A stretch of DNA of 64,000 nt from Microbacterium sp. TPD7012 (GCF_003075395.1 NZ_QDFV01000004.1:62399-126398); one strand, 5' to 3'; positions 42,063-50,941 are shown, counted from the stretch's first letter. Made by a program: numbers and translations. The notes: a model not told the origin generated them from the letters alone.

Positions 42063-42997
42063 CGCTTCTTTCCGATCAGGATTCCGACACGGTTCACGAG
42101 GACGGACGCCCCGACCGTCAGCACCACGAGCAGCAGCGAGGTGGCCGCGGCCCGGTGGATGTCGTCGTTGACGAAGGCGTCGGTGTAGACCTTCATCAGC
42201 GGGACCCAGGTCGACGAGATCGCGTTGGCGAGCGGGCGCAGGGTCGTCGGCTCGTTGAACAGCTGCAGAGCGCCGAGCACGGAGAACAGGGAGCACATCA
42301 CGATCGCCGGGCGGATCAGGGGCAGCTTGATGCGCAGCGCGATCTGGAGCTCACCGGCGCCGTCGAGCTTCGCGGCCTCGTACATCTCCTGCGGCAGCCC
42401 GCGCAGGGCCGTGTACATGATCACCATGTTGAAGCCGACCACACCCCAGACGGCGATGTTCGCGACGGAGAAGAAGATCTCCGTCCCGCCGAAGAAGTCG
42501 ATGACCTCGCCGCCGATCGGGCTGGTGGCCGGAAGGTAGAGGAAGCCCCAGAGCAGGGAGGCGATCACGCCGGGGACCGCGTAGGGCAGGAAGATCAGGA
42601 TCCGCCAGACGCCGATGAGGCGGGTGCGGTCCGCATCGAGGCAGAGCGCGAAGAGCGCGGCGAGGATGATGGTGCCCGGCACGCCGATGCCGGCCACGAT
42701 CAGCATGCGTCCGAGACCCGCCCACAGCTCGGAGTCGAGGAAGGCGGCGAGGTAGTTCTCGATCCCGACGAACACGAGCGAGGACTCTCCGCCCAGCAGG
42801 CCGCCGGAGATCCGACGCTGCATCAGGCTGAGGATGAGCGCGTAGATCGCGGGGGCGAGGGTGAAGAGGGCGAGCAGGATCAGAGCGGGCGTCAGCAGCG
42901 CGAGGGCGAAGCCGGCGTTCGTCCTCGGTCGGCGTCGACCGCGTGGCTCTTCCTCGGTCCGCCGGCCGGAGCGCCGCGGTGCGGTGGTGGTGGTCAC
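42059..42997 (-). CDS. Carbohydrate ABC transporter permease (MalF class)
   Basis: A 312-residue membrane protein with six main segments and an EAA loop (YEAAKLDGAGELQIALRIKLPLI). I chose GTG 42997, which has AGAAGGAC upstream; an ATG further up at 43042 lies within the hairpin and lacks a ribosome site. It has a basic N-terminal tail. It overlaps the MalG-class gene by 4 bp and follows the binding-protein gene after the hairpin. Confidence 0.9.
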   Translation of the reverse strand: MTTTTAPRRSGRRTEEEPRGRRRPRTNAGFALALLTPALILLALFTLAPAIYALILSLMQRRISGGLLGGESSLVFVGIENYLAAFLDSELWAGLGRMLIVAGIGVPGTIILAALFALCLDADRTRLIGVWRILIFLPYAVPGVIASLLWGFLYLPATSPIGGEVIDFFGGTEIFFSVANIAVWGVVGFNMVIMYTALRGLPQEMYEAAKLDGAGELQIALRIKLPLIRPAIVMCSLFSVLGALQLFNEPTTLRPLANAISSTWVPLMKVYTDAFVNDDIHRAAATSLLLVVLTVGASVLVNRVGILIGKKR

Positions 42998-43017
42998 GTC
43001 TGTCCTTCTCTTGGAAC

Positions 43018-43047
43018 GGCGGGTGGGGCGACGACGCCCCACCCGCC
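43018..43047 (-). terminator. Perfect 13-bp hairpin between binding-protein and permease genes
   Basis: GGCGGGTGGGGCG (43018-43030) pairs perfectly with CGCCCCACCCGCC (43035-43047) around the loop ACGA. It sits just after the binding-protein stop. There is no T run. It probably raises the amount of binding-protein message over permease message. Confidence 0.7.
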
Positions 43048-43054
43048 GGGCATG

Positions 43055-44350
43055 CTACTTCTCGACCGTGAAGCCGAGCTTCTCCATGTCGGCCACCGTC
43101 GTCTCCTGCATGTTCTTCAACACGTCGGAGAAGGGCGAGCCGGACTCGATCGCCGCGGCGAAGCCGTCGTTGTACGCGCCGAACGTGACCGTCGCGTTCG
43201 GACCCCAGAGGTCGAACGTGCGCGCCCCCTCGGAGATCGTCGCGACCGTCGAGTAGTAGTCGGGCTGGTTCGGCATGTACGCGGGAGGCGTCTGCAGGGC
43301 GTCGAGCTTCTGCCCGTTGATGGCGGCCGGGAAGATGTTGATCTTCTCGACCTGGAGGGCGAGCGCCTCGTCGCTGGTGTTGAACCATTCGATGAAGGCG
43401 GCCGCCTCCTGCGGGTGCTTCGAGTCGGTGGTGACGGCGGTCGCCGAACCACCCCAGATGCCGGTGGTGGCGTCGCCCGCGTTCCAGTCGGGAAGGGCCG
43501 TCATGGTCCACTTGCCCTTGGTGTTGGGCGCGATGCCGCCGAACTGGGCGGGGGCCCAGGCGCCGGAGATCCATCCGGCGTACGTGCCGTCGTCCATCTC
43601 CTTGTTCCACTGCGGAGACCAGAACGGCTCGCCCTTGATGACGCCCTCGTCGATCAGCCCCTGCCAGTAGTCGGCGACCTTCACCGAGTCGGCGTCGTCG
43701 ATCTCGACCTTCCAGGTGTCGCCCTCGGCGGACCACCAGTTCGCCCCGGCCTGCTGGGTGAGACCGGTGAACCAGCCCGGGTCGACCGAGCTGAACGTGC
43801 CGAGATACTTGCTCGGGTCGGCCGCGTGCAGCGTGCGGGCGACGTCGGCGTACTCATCCCACGTGGTGGGCGGCGTGAGGCCGTACTGCTCGAAGATGTC
43901 GTTGCGGTAGAAGAACACCAGCGGCGCGAAGTCCTGGGGCAGGCCGAAGACCTTGCCATCGAAGGACACCTGGTCGAAGGCTGCGGGCGTGAAGCTGTCG
44001 GCAGCGTCCTTCGTGTACTCGGTGATGTCGGCGGCGACCCCGTTCGCGACGAGTGCCGGCAGCGCCTGGTACTCGACCTTCACGATGTCGGCGGCGTCAC
44101 CGGACTTGTGCGCGGTGAGGATGCGGCTGACGAGCTCGTTGCCGCCGGCGGGGTCGGTGACTTCGACCTGGATGTCAGGGTGCGACTCGTTCCAGACCTC
44201 GGCGATCTCGGGCATCGACGGGTCCCACGACCACATCTGCAGCGTGACGGGTCCGCTGCTCTCGTTCTCGGAGCCGGTGCCGGCTCCGCAGCCGGCGAGC
44301 AGCGCGGCGGAGGCGACGATCGCCCCGGCGGCCAACAGGGTCCTTCTCAT
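43055..44350 (-). CDS. Extracellular solute-binding lipoprotein (family 1)
   Basis: A 431-residue binding protein of the CUT1 type. Signal with lipobox LLAGCG (Cys21), then LQMWSWDPSMPEIAEVWN and many aromatic residues that line sugar sites (WSPQWNKEM). It should bind an oligosaccharide or glycoside outside the cell. It is the first gene of the operon with the two permeases. A TTGACA-17-TATCCT promoter and LacI operator precede it. Confidence 0.92.
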   Translation of the reverse strand: MRRTLLAAGAIVASAALLAGCGAGTGSENESSGPVTLQMWSWDPSMPEIAEVWNESHPDIQVEVTDPAGGNELVSRILTAHKSGDAADIVKVEYQALPALVANGVAADITEYTKDAADSFTPAAFDQVSFDGKVFGLPQDFAPLVFFYRNDIFEQYGLTPPTTWDEYADVARTLHAADPSKYLGTFSSVDPGWFTGLTQQAGANWWSAEGDTWKVEIDDADSVKVADYWQGLIDEGVIKGEPFWSPQWNKEMDDGTYAGWISGAWAPAQFGGIAPNTKGKWTMTALPDWNAGDATTGIWGGSATAVTTDSKHPQEAAAFIEWFNTSDEALALQVEKINIFPAAINGQKLDALQTPPAYMPNQPDYYSTVATISEGARTFDLWGPNATVTFGAYNDGFAAAIESGSPFSDVLKNMQETTVADMEKLGFTVEK

Positions 44351-44406
44351 GGTGCATCTCCTTTGATGGGGGGAATGTCTTCGGGTGACGGAGGGACAGC
44401 GATCTC

Positions 44407-44420
44407 GGAATGCGCTTTCC
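44407..44420 (-). promoter_or_regulatory. LacI operator C (ABC operon promoter)
   Basis: GGAATGCGCTTTCC, a palindrome apart from its central region, the best copy of the four. It lies just downstream of the -10 box (44425-44430 on the minus strand), the classic blocking position. Confidence 0.8.
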
Positions 44421-44424
44421 CTCG

Positions 44425-44453
44425 AGGATAAAGATACCTCGCATGGCTGTCAA
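44425..44453 (-). promoter_or_regulatory. Promoter of the CUT1 ABC operon
   Basis: On the minus strand TTGACA (44448-44453) and TATCCT (44425-44430) are separated by 17 bp. This is one of the best sigma-A-type promoters in the window; LacI operator C follows directly. Confidence 0.75.
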
Positions 44454-44461
44454 GCGGTCGC

Positions 44462-45481
44462 TCACGCCATCGCCGCGAGCTCGCCGAGTGACACCGCGTG
44501 CATGGCGTCCTCACCGCGGGCGGCCCGCTGCGCCTCGCCGACGACGGACTCACCCAACCGGCGGAGCTCGTTGCCCAGCGCGCCGGCGATGTGCGGGGTG
44601 ACGATCACCGACGGCGACTCCAGGAGCACGTGTCCCGCGGGGAGCGGCTCCGGATCCGTGACATCGAGCACGGCCCGCAGCCGCTCGGCACGGATCTCGT
44701 CCACGAGAGCCGCATGATCGACGATGGGACCCCGGGCGGTGTTGATCAGGGTGGCCCCGTCGGGCATCAGCCCGAGCAGTCGGCGACTCACGAGTCCGAC
44801 CGTCTCGGGGAGCAGCGGCGCATGGATGCTCACGATGTCGCTGCTCGCGAAGAGCTCGTCGAGCTCGACCACCCTGGCGTGCTCGCGGATCGGGTCGTCA
44901 TCAGGCAGATACGGATCGCTCACCGCGACGTCGACGTCGAAACCGCGCAGCAGCGCGATCACCCGCCGCCCGATCTTCGATGCGCCCAGGACGCCGATGC
45001 GGCGCCGATGGTTGCCGATGCGCTCGAACTGCGGCGTGAGGTCGCCCGCGGGATCCTGGCGGTGCGCGGCCGCGGCTGCCGCGACGCCCTTGCCCTCGAG
45101 GAGGATCATGGCGAGCGTGTACTCCGCGACGGGTATGGCGTTCGCCGCAGCCGCCGTGGTCACGCGGATCCCCCGATGCCAGACCTCCGGATCGAGATGC
45201 TCCTTGACCGTCCCGGCCGCGTGGTGGATCGCGCGGAGAGCGGGCATCCGAGCCAGTTCCTCCGGCCCGATCCACGGGCAGCCCCAGCCGGTGATGAGCG
45301 TGTGGACCGTGCGGAGGCGCGGATCGTCCAGGGACTGCGTCACCGGGCGGTCGCCGAAGTCCAGCAGAGCGCCCAGGGCTGCGAACTGCTCGGGAGCGAA
45401 CAGCTGCGTCACGAGACCGCGTCTCATCACGAACTGCGCGCGGGGGCGCGCACTCTCCACCTGGTCCGGGGGAACGATCAT
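44462..45481 (-). CDS. D-isomer-specific 2-hydroxyacid dehydrogenase
   Basis: A 339-residue NAD-dependent dehydrogenase. The coenzyme motif reads GASKIG (third Gly replaced by Ser), and the catalytic triad is visible as Arg in NTARGPIVD, Glu in TDPEPLP and His in TPHIAG. It should oxidise a 2-hydroxyacid or reduce the 2-keto acid, perhaps from a sugar acid. ATG 45481 has AAGGAGAATCG upstream; the longer frame extends into the operator region. It shares LacI operator D with the divergent aldo/keto reductase. Confidence 0.88.
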   Translation of the reverse strand: MIVPPDQVESARPRAQFVMRRGLVTQLFAPEQFAALGALLDFGDRPVTQSLDDPRLRTVHTLITGWGCPWIGPEELARMPALRAIHHAAGTVKEHLDPEVWHRGIRVTTAAAANAIPVAEYTLAMILLEGKGVAAAAAAHRQDPAGDLTPQFERIGNHRRRIGVLGASKIGRRVIALLRGFDVDVAVSDPYLPDDDPIREHARVVELDELFASSDIVSIHAPLLPETVGLVSRRLLGLMPDGATLINTARGPIVDHAALVDEIRAERLRAVLDVTDPEPLPAGHVLLESPSVIVTPHIAGALGNELRRLGESVVGEAQRAARGEDAMHAVSLGELAAMA

Positions 45482-45529
45482 CGATTCTCCTTGGCGAATG
45501 CGGCGACGGCGGGCTACGATCAGACGGCG

Positions 45530-45543
45530 GGAAACCGCATTCC
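45530..45543. promoter_or_regulatory. LacI operator D (hydroxyacid dehydrogenase / reductase)
   Basis: GGAAACCGCATTCC, one mismatch to GGAAAGCGCATTCC. It lies between the divergent hydroxyacid dehydrogenase and aldo/keto reductase genes and could control both. Confidence 0.7.
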
Positions 45544-45597
45544 GAGAATGTACCAGCATCGCGAATCACGTGACGCACACGAAAGGAGACCATCACG

Positions 45598-46524
45598 GTG
45601 ACGACGTCGAAGATCGCCGCCGGCTCCGGCAGCTGGGTGCGGTGGAACCCGGCGAGCGTCGGAGACGACGTTCCCCTCGCCGAATCCATCGACCTCGTGC
45701 ACGAGCTCTTCGAGGATCCCGTCGTGCGTGTGCTCGACACCGCGAACAACTACGGCTTCGGAGCCAGCGAAGAGCGGATCGGCATGGCGATCCGGGAGTA
45801 CGGCTTCGTCCCCGACGGTTTCGTGATCCAGACCAAGGCGGACCGCGACATGACGACCGGGGACTTCTCCGGAGCCCGCGTCCGCCGTTCCCTCGACGAG
45901 AGCCGGACGCGCCTCGGCTTCGACCGTCTGCCGGTGGTCTACCTGCACGACCCTGAGAACATCACCTGGGAGCAGGCGTTCGCCGTCGACGGCCCGGTCG
46001 CCGCCCTGGTGGCGGCCCGGGAGGCGGAGATCATCGGAACGCTCGGCGTCGCGGGCGGCCCCTCCGACCTCATGCGGCGATATCTCGACACCGGGCACTT
46101 CGAAGCGCTCATCACCCACAACCGCTATACGGTCGTCGACCGCAGCGCCGACCGTCTGCTCGATCACGCGCACGCGCTCGGCGTGCATGTCACGAACGCG
46201 TCGCCCTACGGAGGAGGCTTCCTCACCGATTGGCCGCCACCAACCGAGCGATACGCCTACGGGCCCGCGGGGCCGAGCGTGCGACGGACCGCCGCGACGG
46301 CGGCGCGACTGTGCGCGGACGCGGGCGTGTCGCTCATCGCCGCGTCCCTTGCCTTCTCGACCGAGGACCCGCGCATCGACAGCACGATCATCGGCATGCG
46401 CACGACCCGCGATCTCGCCGCGACGCATGAGCTGCTCGCGACCCCGGTCGCGCCCGAACTGCGCGACGCGCTGCGTGCGCTCCAGTCCGACCCCCGCGAG
46501 TGGCAGGACGCGGTCGACGCCTGA
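45598..46524 (+). CDS. Aldo/keto reductase (sugar dehydrogenase type)
   Basis: A 308-residue aldo/keto reductase of the L-fucose/D-arabinose dehydrogenase-like class: the Asp-Tyr-Lys-His set appears as LDTANNYGFG, QTKAD and YLHDPEN. Members oxidise free sugars to lactones with NAD(P). The C-terminal ASPYGGGF and STIIGMR segments are typical. GTG 45598 was chosen because GAAAGGAG lies upstream. It shares a LacI operator with the divergent hydroxyacid dehydrogenase, so the pair may turn a sugar into an acid. Confidence 0.85.
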   Translation: MTTSKIAAGSGSWVRWNPASVGDDVPLAESIDLVHELFEDPVVRVLDTANNYGFGASEERIGMAIREYGFVPDGFVIQTKADRDMTTGDFSGARVRRSLDESRTRLGFDRLPVVYLHDPENITWEQAFAVDGPVAALVAAREAEIIGTLGVAGGPSDLMRRYLDTGHFEALITHNRYTVVDRSADRLLDHAHALGVHVTNASPYGGGFLTDWPPPTERYAYGPAGPSVRRTAATAARLCADAGVSLIAASLAFSTEDPRIDSTIIGMRTTRDLAATHELLATPVAPELRDALRALQSDPREWQDAVDA

Positions 46525-46584
46525 CCGTCGCGACGCCCGAGTTCCTGCTCCTCGAGGTGGTCGACCACAGGGGCGATCATGCGC

Positions 46585-48084
46585 TCAGTGGTCGGTCCAG
46601 TCGAGCGACCGCGACACGGCCTTCCTCCAGCCCGCGTAGAGGCGCTCGCGCGTCTCGGCATCCATCTGCGGCTCGAACGTGCGCTCGATCTCGATCGAGG
46701 CGCGCAGCTCGTCCTGCGAGGCCCAGAATCCCACCGCGAGCCCCGCGAGGAACGCGGCGCCGCGCGCGGTCGACTCGGTCACACGCGGACGGTGCACCGG
46801 CACGCCGAGCTGATCGGCCTGGAACTGCAGGTGGAAGTCGTTGGCCACTGCGCCGCCGTCGACCCGCAGCTCGGGGAGCGGCGTGCCCGACTCCGCGGTC
46901 ATGGCGTCGATGACGTCGCGATAGGAGTAGCTCATCGACTCCAGTGCCGCGCGCACCAGCTGCGCGCGACCCGTGCCGGGGGTGATGCCGAACACGGCGG
47001 CGCGCGCGTACTGATCCCAATAGGGTGAGGCGAGACCCGTGAAGGCGGGCACGAGATAGACCCCGCCGGTGTCGGGGACGGATGCCGCGATCGCCGCGGT
47101 CTCCTCGACGTCGTCGATGATGCGGAGTTCGTCGCGGAGCCATTTGATGGTCACCCCGACGCCGAAGAACACGCCCTCCAGCGCGTACTCGACGCGGCCG
47201 TCGAGTCCCCACGCGATCGTCGTGATCAGACCCGCCTCGGAGTGGACCGGCGTCGTGCCGGTGTTCATCATCACCGAGCCGCCCGTGCCGTACGTGGCCT
47301 TCACGGCCCCGGGCGCGAAGCACGCCTGTCCGAAGAGGGCGCCCTGCTGATCGCCTGTGGCCGAGGCGACCGGGATGGCCGTTCCGAAGCCCGCCGTCGC
47401 GCCGGTCGTGCCGTACACCTCGCTCGAGGGCCTCACCTCGGGCAGGATGCCGCGCGGGATGTCGAGGATGTCGAGGATCTTCTGGTCCCACGTGAGCTCG
47501 CGGATGTTGAAGCACATCGTCCGGGAGGCGTTGGAGTAGTCGGTCACGTGCGCGGCGCCGTCGGTCAGCTTCCAGATGAGCCAGGAGTCGATGGTCCCGC
47601 ACAGCAGGTCGCCGGCCTCGGCCCGTTCGCGCACGCCGGGGACGTTCTCGAGGAGCCAGCGGATCTTCGTGCCGGAGAAGTAGGTGTCGATCGGCAGCCC
47701 GGTCGATTCGCGGATGTACTCGGCGTGACCGTCCGCGCGCAGCACGTCGCAGAACTCGGCGGTGCGGCCGTCCTGCCACACGAGGGCGTTGTGGACGGGC
47801 TCTCCCGTCACGCGGTCCCAGATGACGCAGGTCTCGCGCTGATTGGTGATGCCGATCGCCGCGATGGCGTCGGCCGGCACTCCCGAGTCGGACAGCACCC
47901 GGTGTGCGACCCGGAGCTGCGACTCCCAGATCACCTCGGCGTCGTGCTCCGCCCAGCCGGGGGCGGGGTAGTGCTGCTCGAACTCCTCCTGCGCGATGTG
48001 CTCGATGGACCCGTCATCTCTGAAGAGAATCGCGCGAACGCTGCCGGTGCCGGCGTCGAGCGCCATCACGTGTGTCTTGTTCAT
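46585..48084 (-). CDS. glpK: Glycerol kinase
   Basis: A 499-residue FGGY kinase with the glycerol kinase signature NQRETCVIWD, including the Arg-Glu that binds glycerol, and the later ATGDQQGALFGQ with the conserved Asp-Gln. Length is normal. It should make glycerol 3-phosphate. There is no glpF or glpD here; instead it is divergent from a zinc alcohol dehydrogenase within a sugar regulon. So it may phosphorylate glycerol or a related triose or polyol released by the pathway. Confidence 0.9.
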   Translation of the reverse strand: MNKTHVMALDAGTGSVRAILFRDDGSIEHIAQEEFEQHYPAPGWAEHDAEVIWESQLRVAHRVLSDSGVPADAIAAIGITNQRETCVIWDRVTGEPVHNALVWQDGRTAEFCDVLRADGHAEYIRESTGLPIDTYFSGTKIRWLLENVPGVRERAEAGDLLCGTIDSWLIWKLTDGAAHVTDYSNASRTMCFNIRELTWDQKILDILDIPRGILPEVRPSSEVYGTTGATAGFGTAIPVASATGDQQGALFGQACFAPGAVKATYGTGGSVMMNTGTTPVHSEAGLITTIAWGLDGRVEYALEGVFFGVGVTIKWLRDELRIIDDVEETAAIAASVPDTGGVYLVPAFTGLASPYWDQYARAAVFGITPGTGRAQLVRAALESMSYSYRDVIDAMTAESGTPLPELRVDGGAVANDFHLQFQADQLGVPVHRPRVTESTARGAAFLAGLAVGFWASQDELRASIEIERTFEPQMDAETRERLYAGWRKAVSRSLDWTDH

Positions 48085-48146
48085 CCTCGAACCGGTTCCA
48101 CTTCGTCGTGTGTTGACCGGGCATCATGCCCGTGACTAGAGTGACC

Positions 48147-48187
48147 GAAGTTTATTCTGAAAGCAAGTGAATCAGAGAAATATTTAC
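48147..48187. promoter_or_regulatory. Paired AT-rich boxes between glpK and dehydrogenase (site 2)
   Basis: GAAGTTTATTC (48147-48157) and GAAATATTTAC (48177-48187), 30 bp apart. The first differs from GAAATTTATTC at 50016 in one base. It lies in the shared divergent promoter region. Confidence 0.5.
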
Positions 48188-48201
48188 CGAATGGAGCATC
48201 C

Positions 48202-49305
48202 ATGCGCGCCGCCGTCCTGTTCAGCCCCCATGAGCCGCTGCGGATCGAGGATGTCGAGACGCCTGCCGTCCTCGAGCCGCACGAGGTGCGCGTCGCGACG
48301 GCCGCCGTCGGGCTCTGCCACTCCGACCTCCACGTCATCGACGGTCGCGTCGCCCGACCCATGCCGATCGTGCTCGGCCACGAGGCCTCCGGCATCGTCA
48401 GCGAGGTGGGGTCCGCCGTGGCGGACGTGGCTGTCGGAGATCACGTCATCGCGTGCTTCGTCGTGTTCTGCGGCGCGTGCCGCATGTGCCGTGCGGGGAA
48501 GCCGGCCATGTGCCAGGACCGGGAGGCGACGATGCGCGGTCGCGGTGCGGAGCCGCGGCTGTCGCAGCACGGGGCCGAGGTGCAGCAGTGGACCAACATC
48601 GCCGGATTCGCGGAGGAGATGGTCCTGCACCGGAACGCGGTGACGGTCATCGACCGCCGGATGCCGCTCGACCTCGCGGCGATGCTCGGGTGCGCCGTCG
48701 CGACGGGGGTCGGCTCGGCGCGGAAGGTCGCCGGAGTCTCCGAGGGCGACCACGTGGTCGTGATCGGCGCCGGCGGTGTCGGGCTGAACGTCTGCCAGGG
48801 CGCGGCGCTCGCCGGGGCGGCGACCGTGATCGCGATCGACCGCAGCGAGGAGCGCCTGCGTCTCGCCCAGGAGCGGTTCGGCGCGACCCACGGGATCAAC
48901 ACCTCCGTGGTGGCGGATGCCGCGGCCACTGTGCGCGCACTGACGGACGGCGGTGCCGATCACGTGTTCGAGGCGGTCGGCGTTCCGGGCCTGATCGGGC
49001 TCGCCCTCGACGCGACGGCCCGCGGTGGGTCGGTCTGGGCGGTCGGCGTATTCGGCGACGAGGCCGAGATCGCCTTCCCCGCCGGGCATCTGCACGCCGG
49101 CAAGGGCGTGCAGGGCGTGCGCGCGGGATCTCTCGAGCCGCAGAAGGATCTGCCGCGGCTCGTCGAGGAGTACCTCGCCGGACGGCTCGAGCTCGACGCC
49201 CTCGCCGGGCGCCGCATCCCGCTCGAGCAGATCAACGACGGGATCGCCGACCTCGAGGCCGGGGTCGGCGCCCGCACGCTGGTGGTGTTTCAGCCGATCG
49301 AGTAG
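48202..49305 (+). CDS. Zinc-type alcohol dehydrogenase (third in regulon)
   Basis: A 367-residue medium-chain dehydrogenase with catalytic Cys39 (GLCHSD), His60-Glu61, and structural-zinc Cys residues in FCGACRMCRAGKPAMC. The NAD motif GAGGVG follows. It resembles class III-type alcohol dehydrogenases. The substrate is unknown; glycerol or an aldehyde from the sugar pathway is possible. It overlaps the convergent SDR gene by 16 bp, and its promoter region is shared with glpK. Confidence 0.88.
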   Translation: MRAAVLFSPHEPLRIEDVETPAVLEPHEVRVATAAVGLCHSDLHVIDGRVARPMPIVLGHEASGIVSEVGSAVADVAVGDHVIACFVVFCGACRMCRAGKPAMCQDREATMRGRGAEPRLSQHGAEVQQWTNIAGFAEEMVLHRNAVTVIDRRMPLDLAAMLGCAVATGVGSARKVAGVSEGDHVVVIGAGGVGLNVCQGAALAGAATVIAIDRSEERLRLAQERFGATHGINTSVVADAAATVRALTDGGADHVFEAVGVPGLIGLALDATARGGSVWAVGVFGDEAEIAFPAGHLHAGKGVQGVRAGSLEPQKDLPRLVEEYLAGRLELDALAGRRIPLEQINDGIADLEAGVGARTLVVFQPIE

Positions 49306-49997
49306 CCGCCGTCGACGTTGAGGATCGTGCCGGTGATGTAGGCGGCGTCGCGGGAGACGAGGAAGCCGATCGCGCGTGCCACATCGTCGGCCTCGCCCCA
49401 GCGCGCGAGCGGGATGCGCGCGCTGATGCGCTCGAAGCGCTCGGCGTCGTCGCGTGCGCGACGCGACATCGGCGTCGCGATCCAGCCCGGAGCCACGGCG
49501 TTCACGCGGATGCCCTCCGGAGCGTAGGCCACGGCCTGCGAGCGGGTGAGCGCGACGACGGCACCCTTCGACGCCGCGTAGGCGGGGGAGTTCGCCGAGC
49601 CGAAGTAGCTCCACATCGAGGCGAAGTTCACGATCGATCCGCCGGCATCCGCGAGGCGTGAGCGGAGCAGCTCGCCGACCGCGAGCACACCCGTGACGTT
49701 CACTCCGAGCACCGCGTCGAACTGGTCGGGCTGCCACTCGTCGTCGCGCAGCACGGCCGCGCAGGTCACCAGGGCGCTGACCGGCCCGACGTCGGCGAGC
49801 GACTCCTCGAGCGCCGCGCCGTCGCTGACGTCGCAGCGGCGGAACGTGATGCCGTCGGGGAGGTCTGCGTCGGCGTCGAGGCCCAGCGCCACGATGCGCC
49901 AGCCGCGCTCCACCAGCAGGTCGGCGACCGCCCGGCCGATGCCGGTCCCTCCTCCCGTGATCACGGCGAGCGGTTCGGTGAGGGGCGTGCGGGACAT
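49290..49997 (-). CDS. SDR-family oxidoreductase
   Basis: A 235-residue classical SDR. Glycine motif TGGGTGIG near the start, Ser of NFASMWSYFG, and Tyr/Lys of YAASKG are present; the NNAG motif is replaced by CAAV. ATG 49997 has GGAGAGACC upstream; the frame above it is longer but enters the promoter. It is divergent from the split transketolase and shares paired AT-rich boxes with it. It probably oxidises or reduces a sugar-derived alcohol. Confidence 0.87.
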   Translation of the reverse strand: MSRTPLTEPLAVITGGGTGIGRAVADLLVERGWRIVALGLDADADLPDGITFRRCDVSDGAALEESLADVGPVSALVTCAAVLRDDEWQPDQFDAVLGVNVTGVLAVGELLRSRLADAGGSIVNFASMWSYFGSANSPAYAASKGAVVALTRSQAVAYAPEGIRVNAVAPGWIATPMSRRARDDAERFERISARIPLARWGEADDVARAIGFLVSRDAAYITGTILNVDGGYSIG

Positions 49998-50015
49998 GGT
50001 CTCTCCTGACGTATC

Positions 50016-50058
50016 GAAATTTATTCGACCGTAGCTTGACACCGGGGGAAATTTCAAT
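50016..50058. promoter_or_regulatory. Paired AT-rich boxes between SDR and transketolase (site 3)
   Basis: GAAATTTATTC (50016-50026) sits inside TCGAA-ATTTA-TTCGA (50014-50028), a perfect 5-bp dyad. GAAATTTCAAT (50048-50058) follows after 32 bp and overlaps the transketolase start. Confidence 0.55.
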
Positions 50059-50941
50059 GAGCATGTCTCCCGTGCCCTCATCGACGACGCTCACACCCGA
50101 CCGACCTACCGCCGACCCCGCTCTGCTGGCCGATCGAGCTGCCTTCGTGCGGACCGAGACGATCCGCCTCATCGAGATCGCGAAGGTCGGACACTACAGC
50201 TCGGTCTTCTCGGCCGCCGAGATCTTCGCCGCGCTCTACTACGGCGTGATGCGCACGGATGCCGCTCGCCCCGACTGGCCCGACCGCGACCGATTCCTGA
50301 TGGGCAAGGGGCATGCCGCCGTCGGTCTCTTCCCGATCCTGGCCGACCTCGGGTACTTCCCGACCGAGCTCCTCGACGGCTACACGCGCCTCGGCAGCCC
50401 GCTGGGCGACCACCCGGACATGACCAAGGTCCCCGGAATCGACTTCAGCTCGGGGTCGATCGGCCACGCGCTGTCGAACGGGCTCGGCATGGCGCTCGGC
50501 GGCCGGATGGCAGGGCGCGACTTCAGCGTCTTCGTCATGCTCGGCGACGGCGAGATGCAGGAGGGCCAGGTCTGGGAGGCCGCGCTCGGCGCCGCCCACC
50601 ACCGGCTCGGAAAGCTCGTCGCCATCGTCGACCGCAACGGCTTCCAGCTCGACGGCAGCGTCGATGACGTGATCGGCATCGAACCCCTCGCCGACAAGTG
50701 GCGGGCGTTCGGGTGGAACGTCCACGAGGTCGACGGCCACGACGCGGCCGCCGTGCGCGATCTGCTGCTCGCGCTGGCGGAGCGCCCCGACGGGGAGGCG
50801 CCGAGCTGCGTCATCGCGCAGACGAAGAAGGGAAAGGGAGTGTCGTACATGGAGGAGGAGCCCGGATGGCACCTCGGATACCTCATGCCCGCCGACGCCG
50901 AGAGAGCCGTCGCCGAGATCCTCGAAGGAGGCCGCGCATGA
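50057..50941 (+). CDS. Transketolase, N-terminal subunit
   Basis: A 294-residue subunit with the thiamine-diphosphate motif GDGEMQEGQVWEA ending in DRNGFQ, as in the N-terminal half of transketolase. Actinobacterial housekeeping transketolase is a single chain, so this split form is a catabolic paralogue. It transfers a two-carbon ketol unit between sugar phosphates. ATG 50057 follows GGGGGAA; a second ATG at 50063 is possible. The C-terminal subunit overlaps it by 4 bp. Confidence 0.9.
   Translation: MSMSPVPSSTTLTPDRPTADPALLADRAAFVRTETIRLIEIAKVGHYSSVFSAAEIFAALYYGVMRTDAARPDWPDRDRFLMGKGHAAVGLFPILADLGYFPTELLDGYTRLGSPLGDHPDMTKVPGIDFSSGSIGHALSNGLGMALGGRMAGRDFSVFVMLGDGEMQEGQVWEAALGAAHHRLGKLVAIVDRNGFQLDGSVDDVIGIEPLADKWRAFGWNVHEVDGHDAAAVRDLLLALAERPDGEAPSCVIAQTKKGKGVSYMEEEPGWHLGYLMPADAERAVAEILEGGRA

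Noticed and set aside
46585..48084. A normal glpFKD glycerol operon
   Set aside because: No facilitator or glycerol-phosphate dehydrogenase gene lies near.
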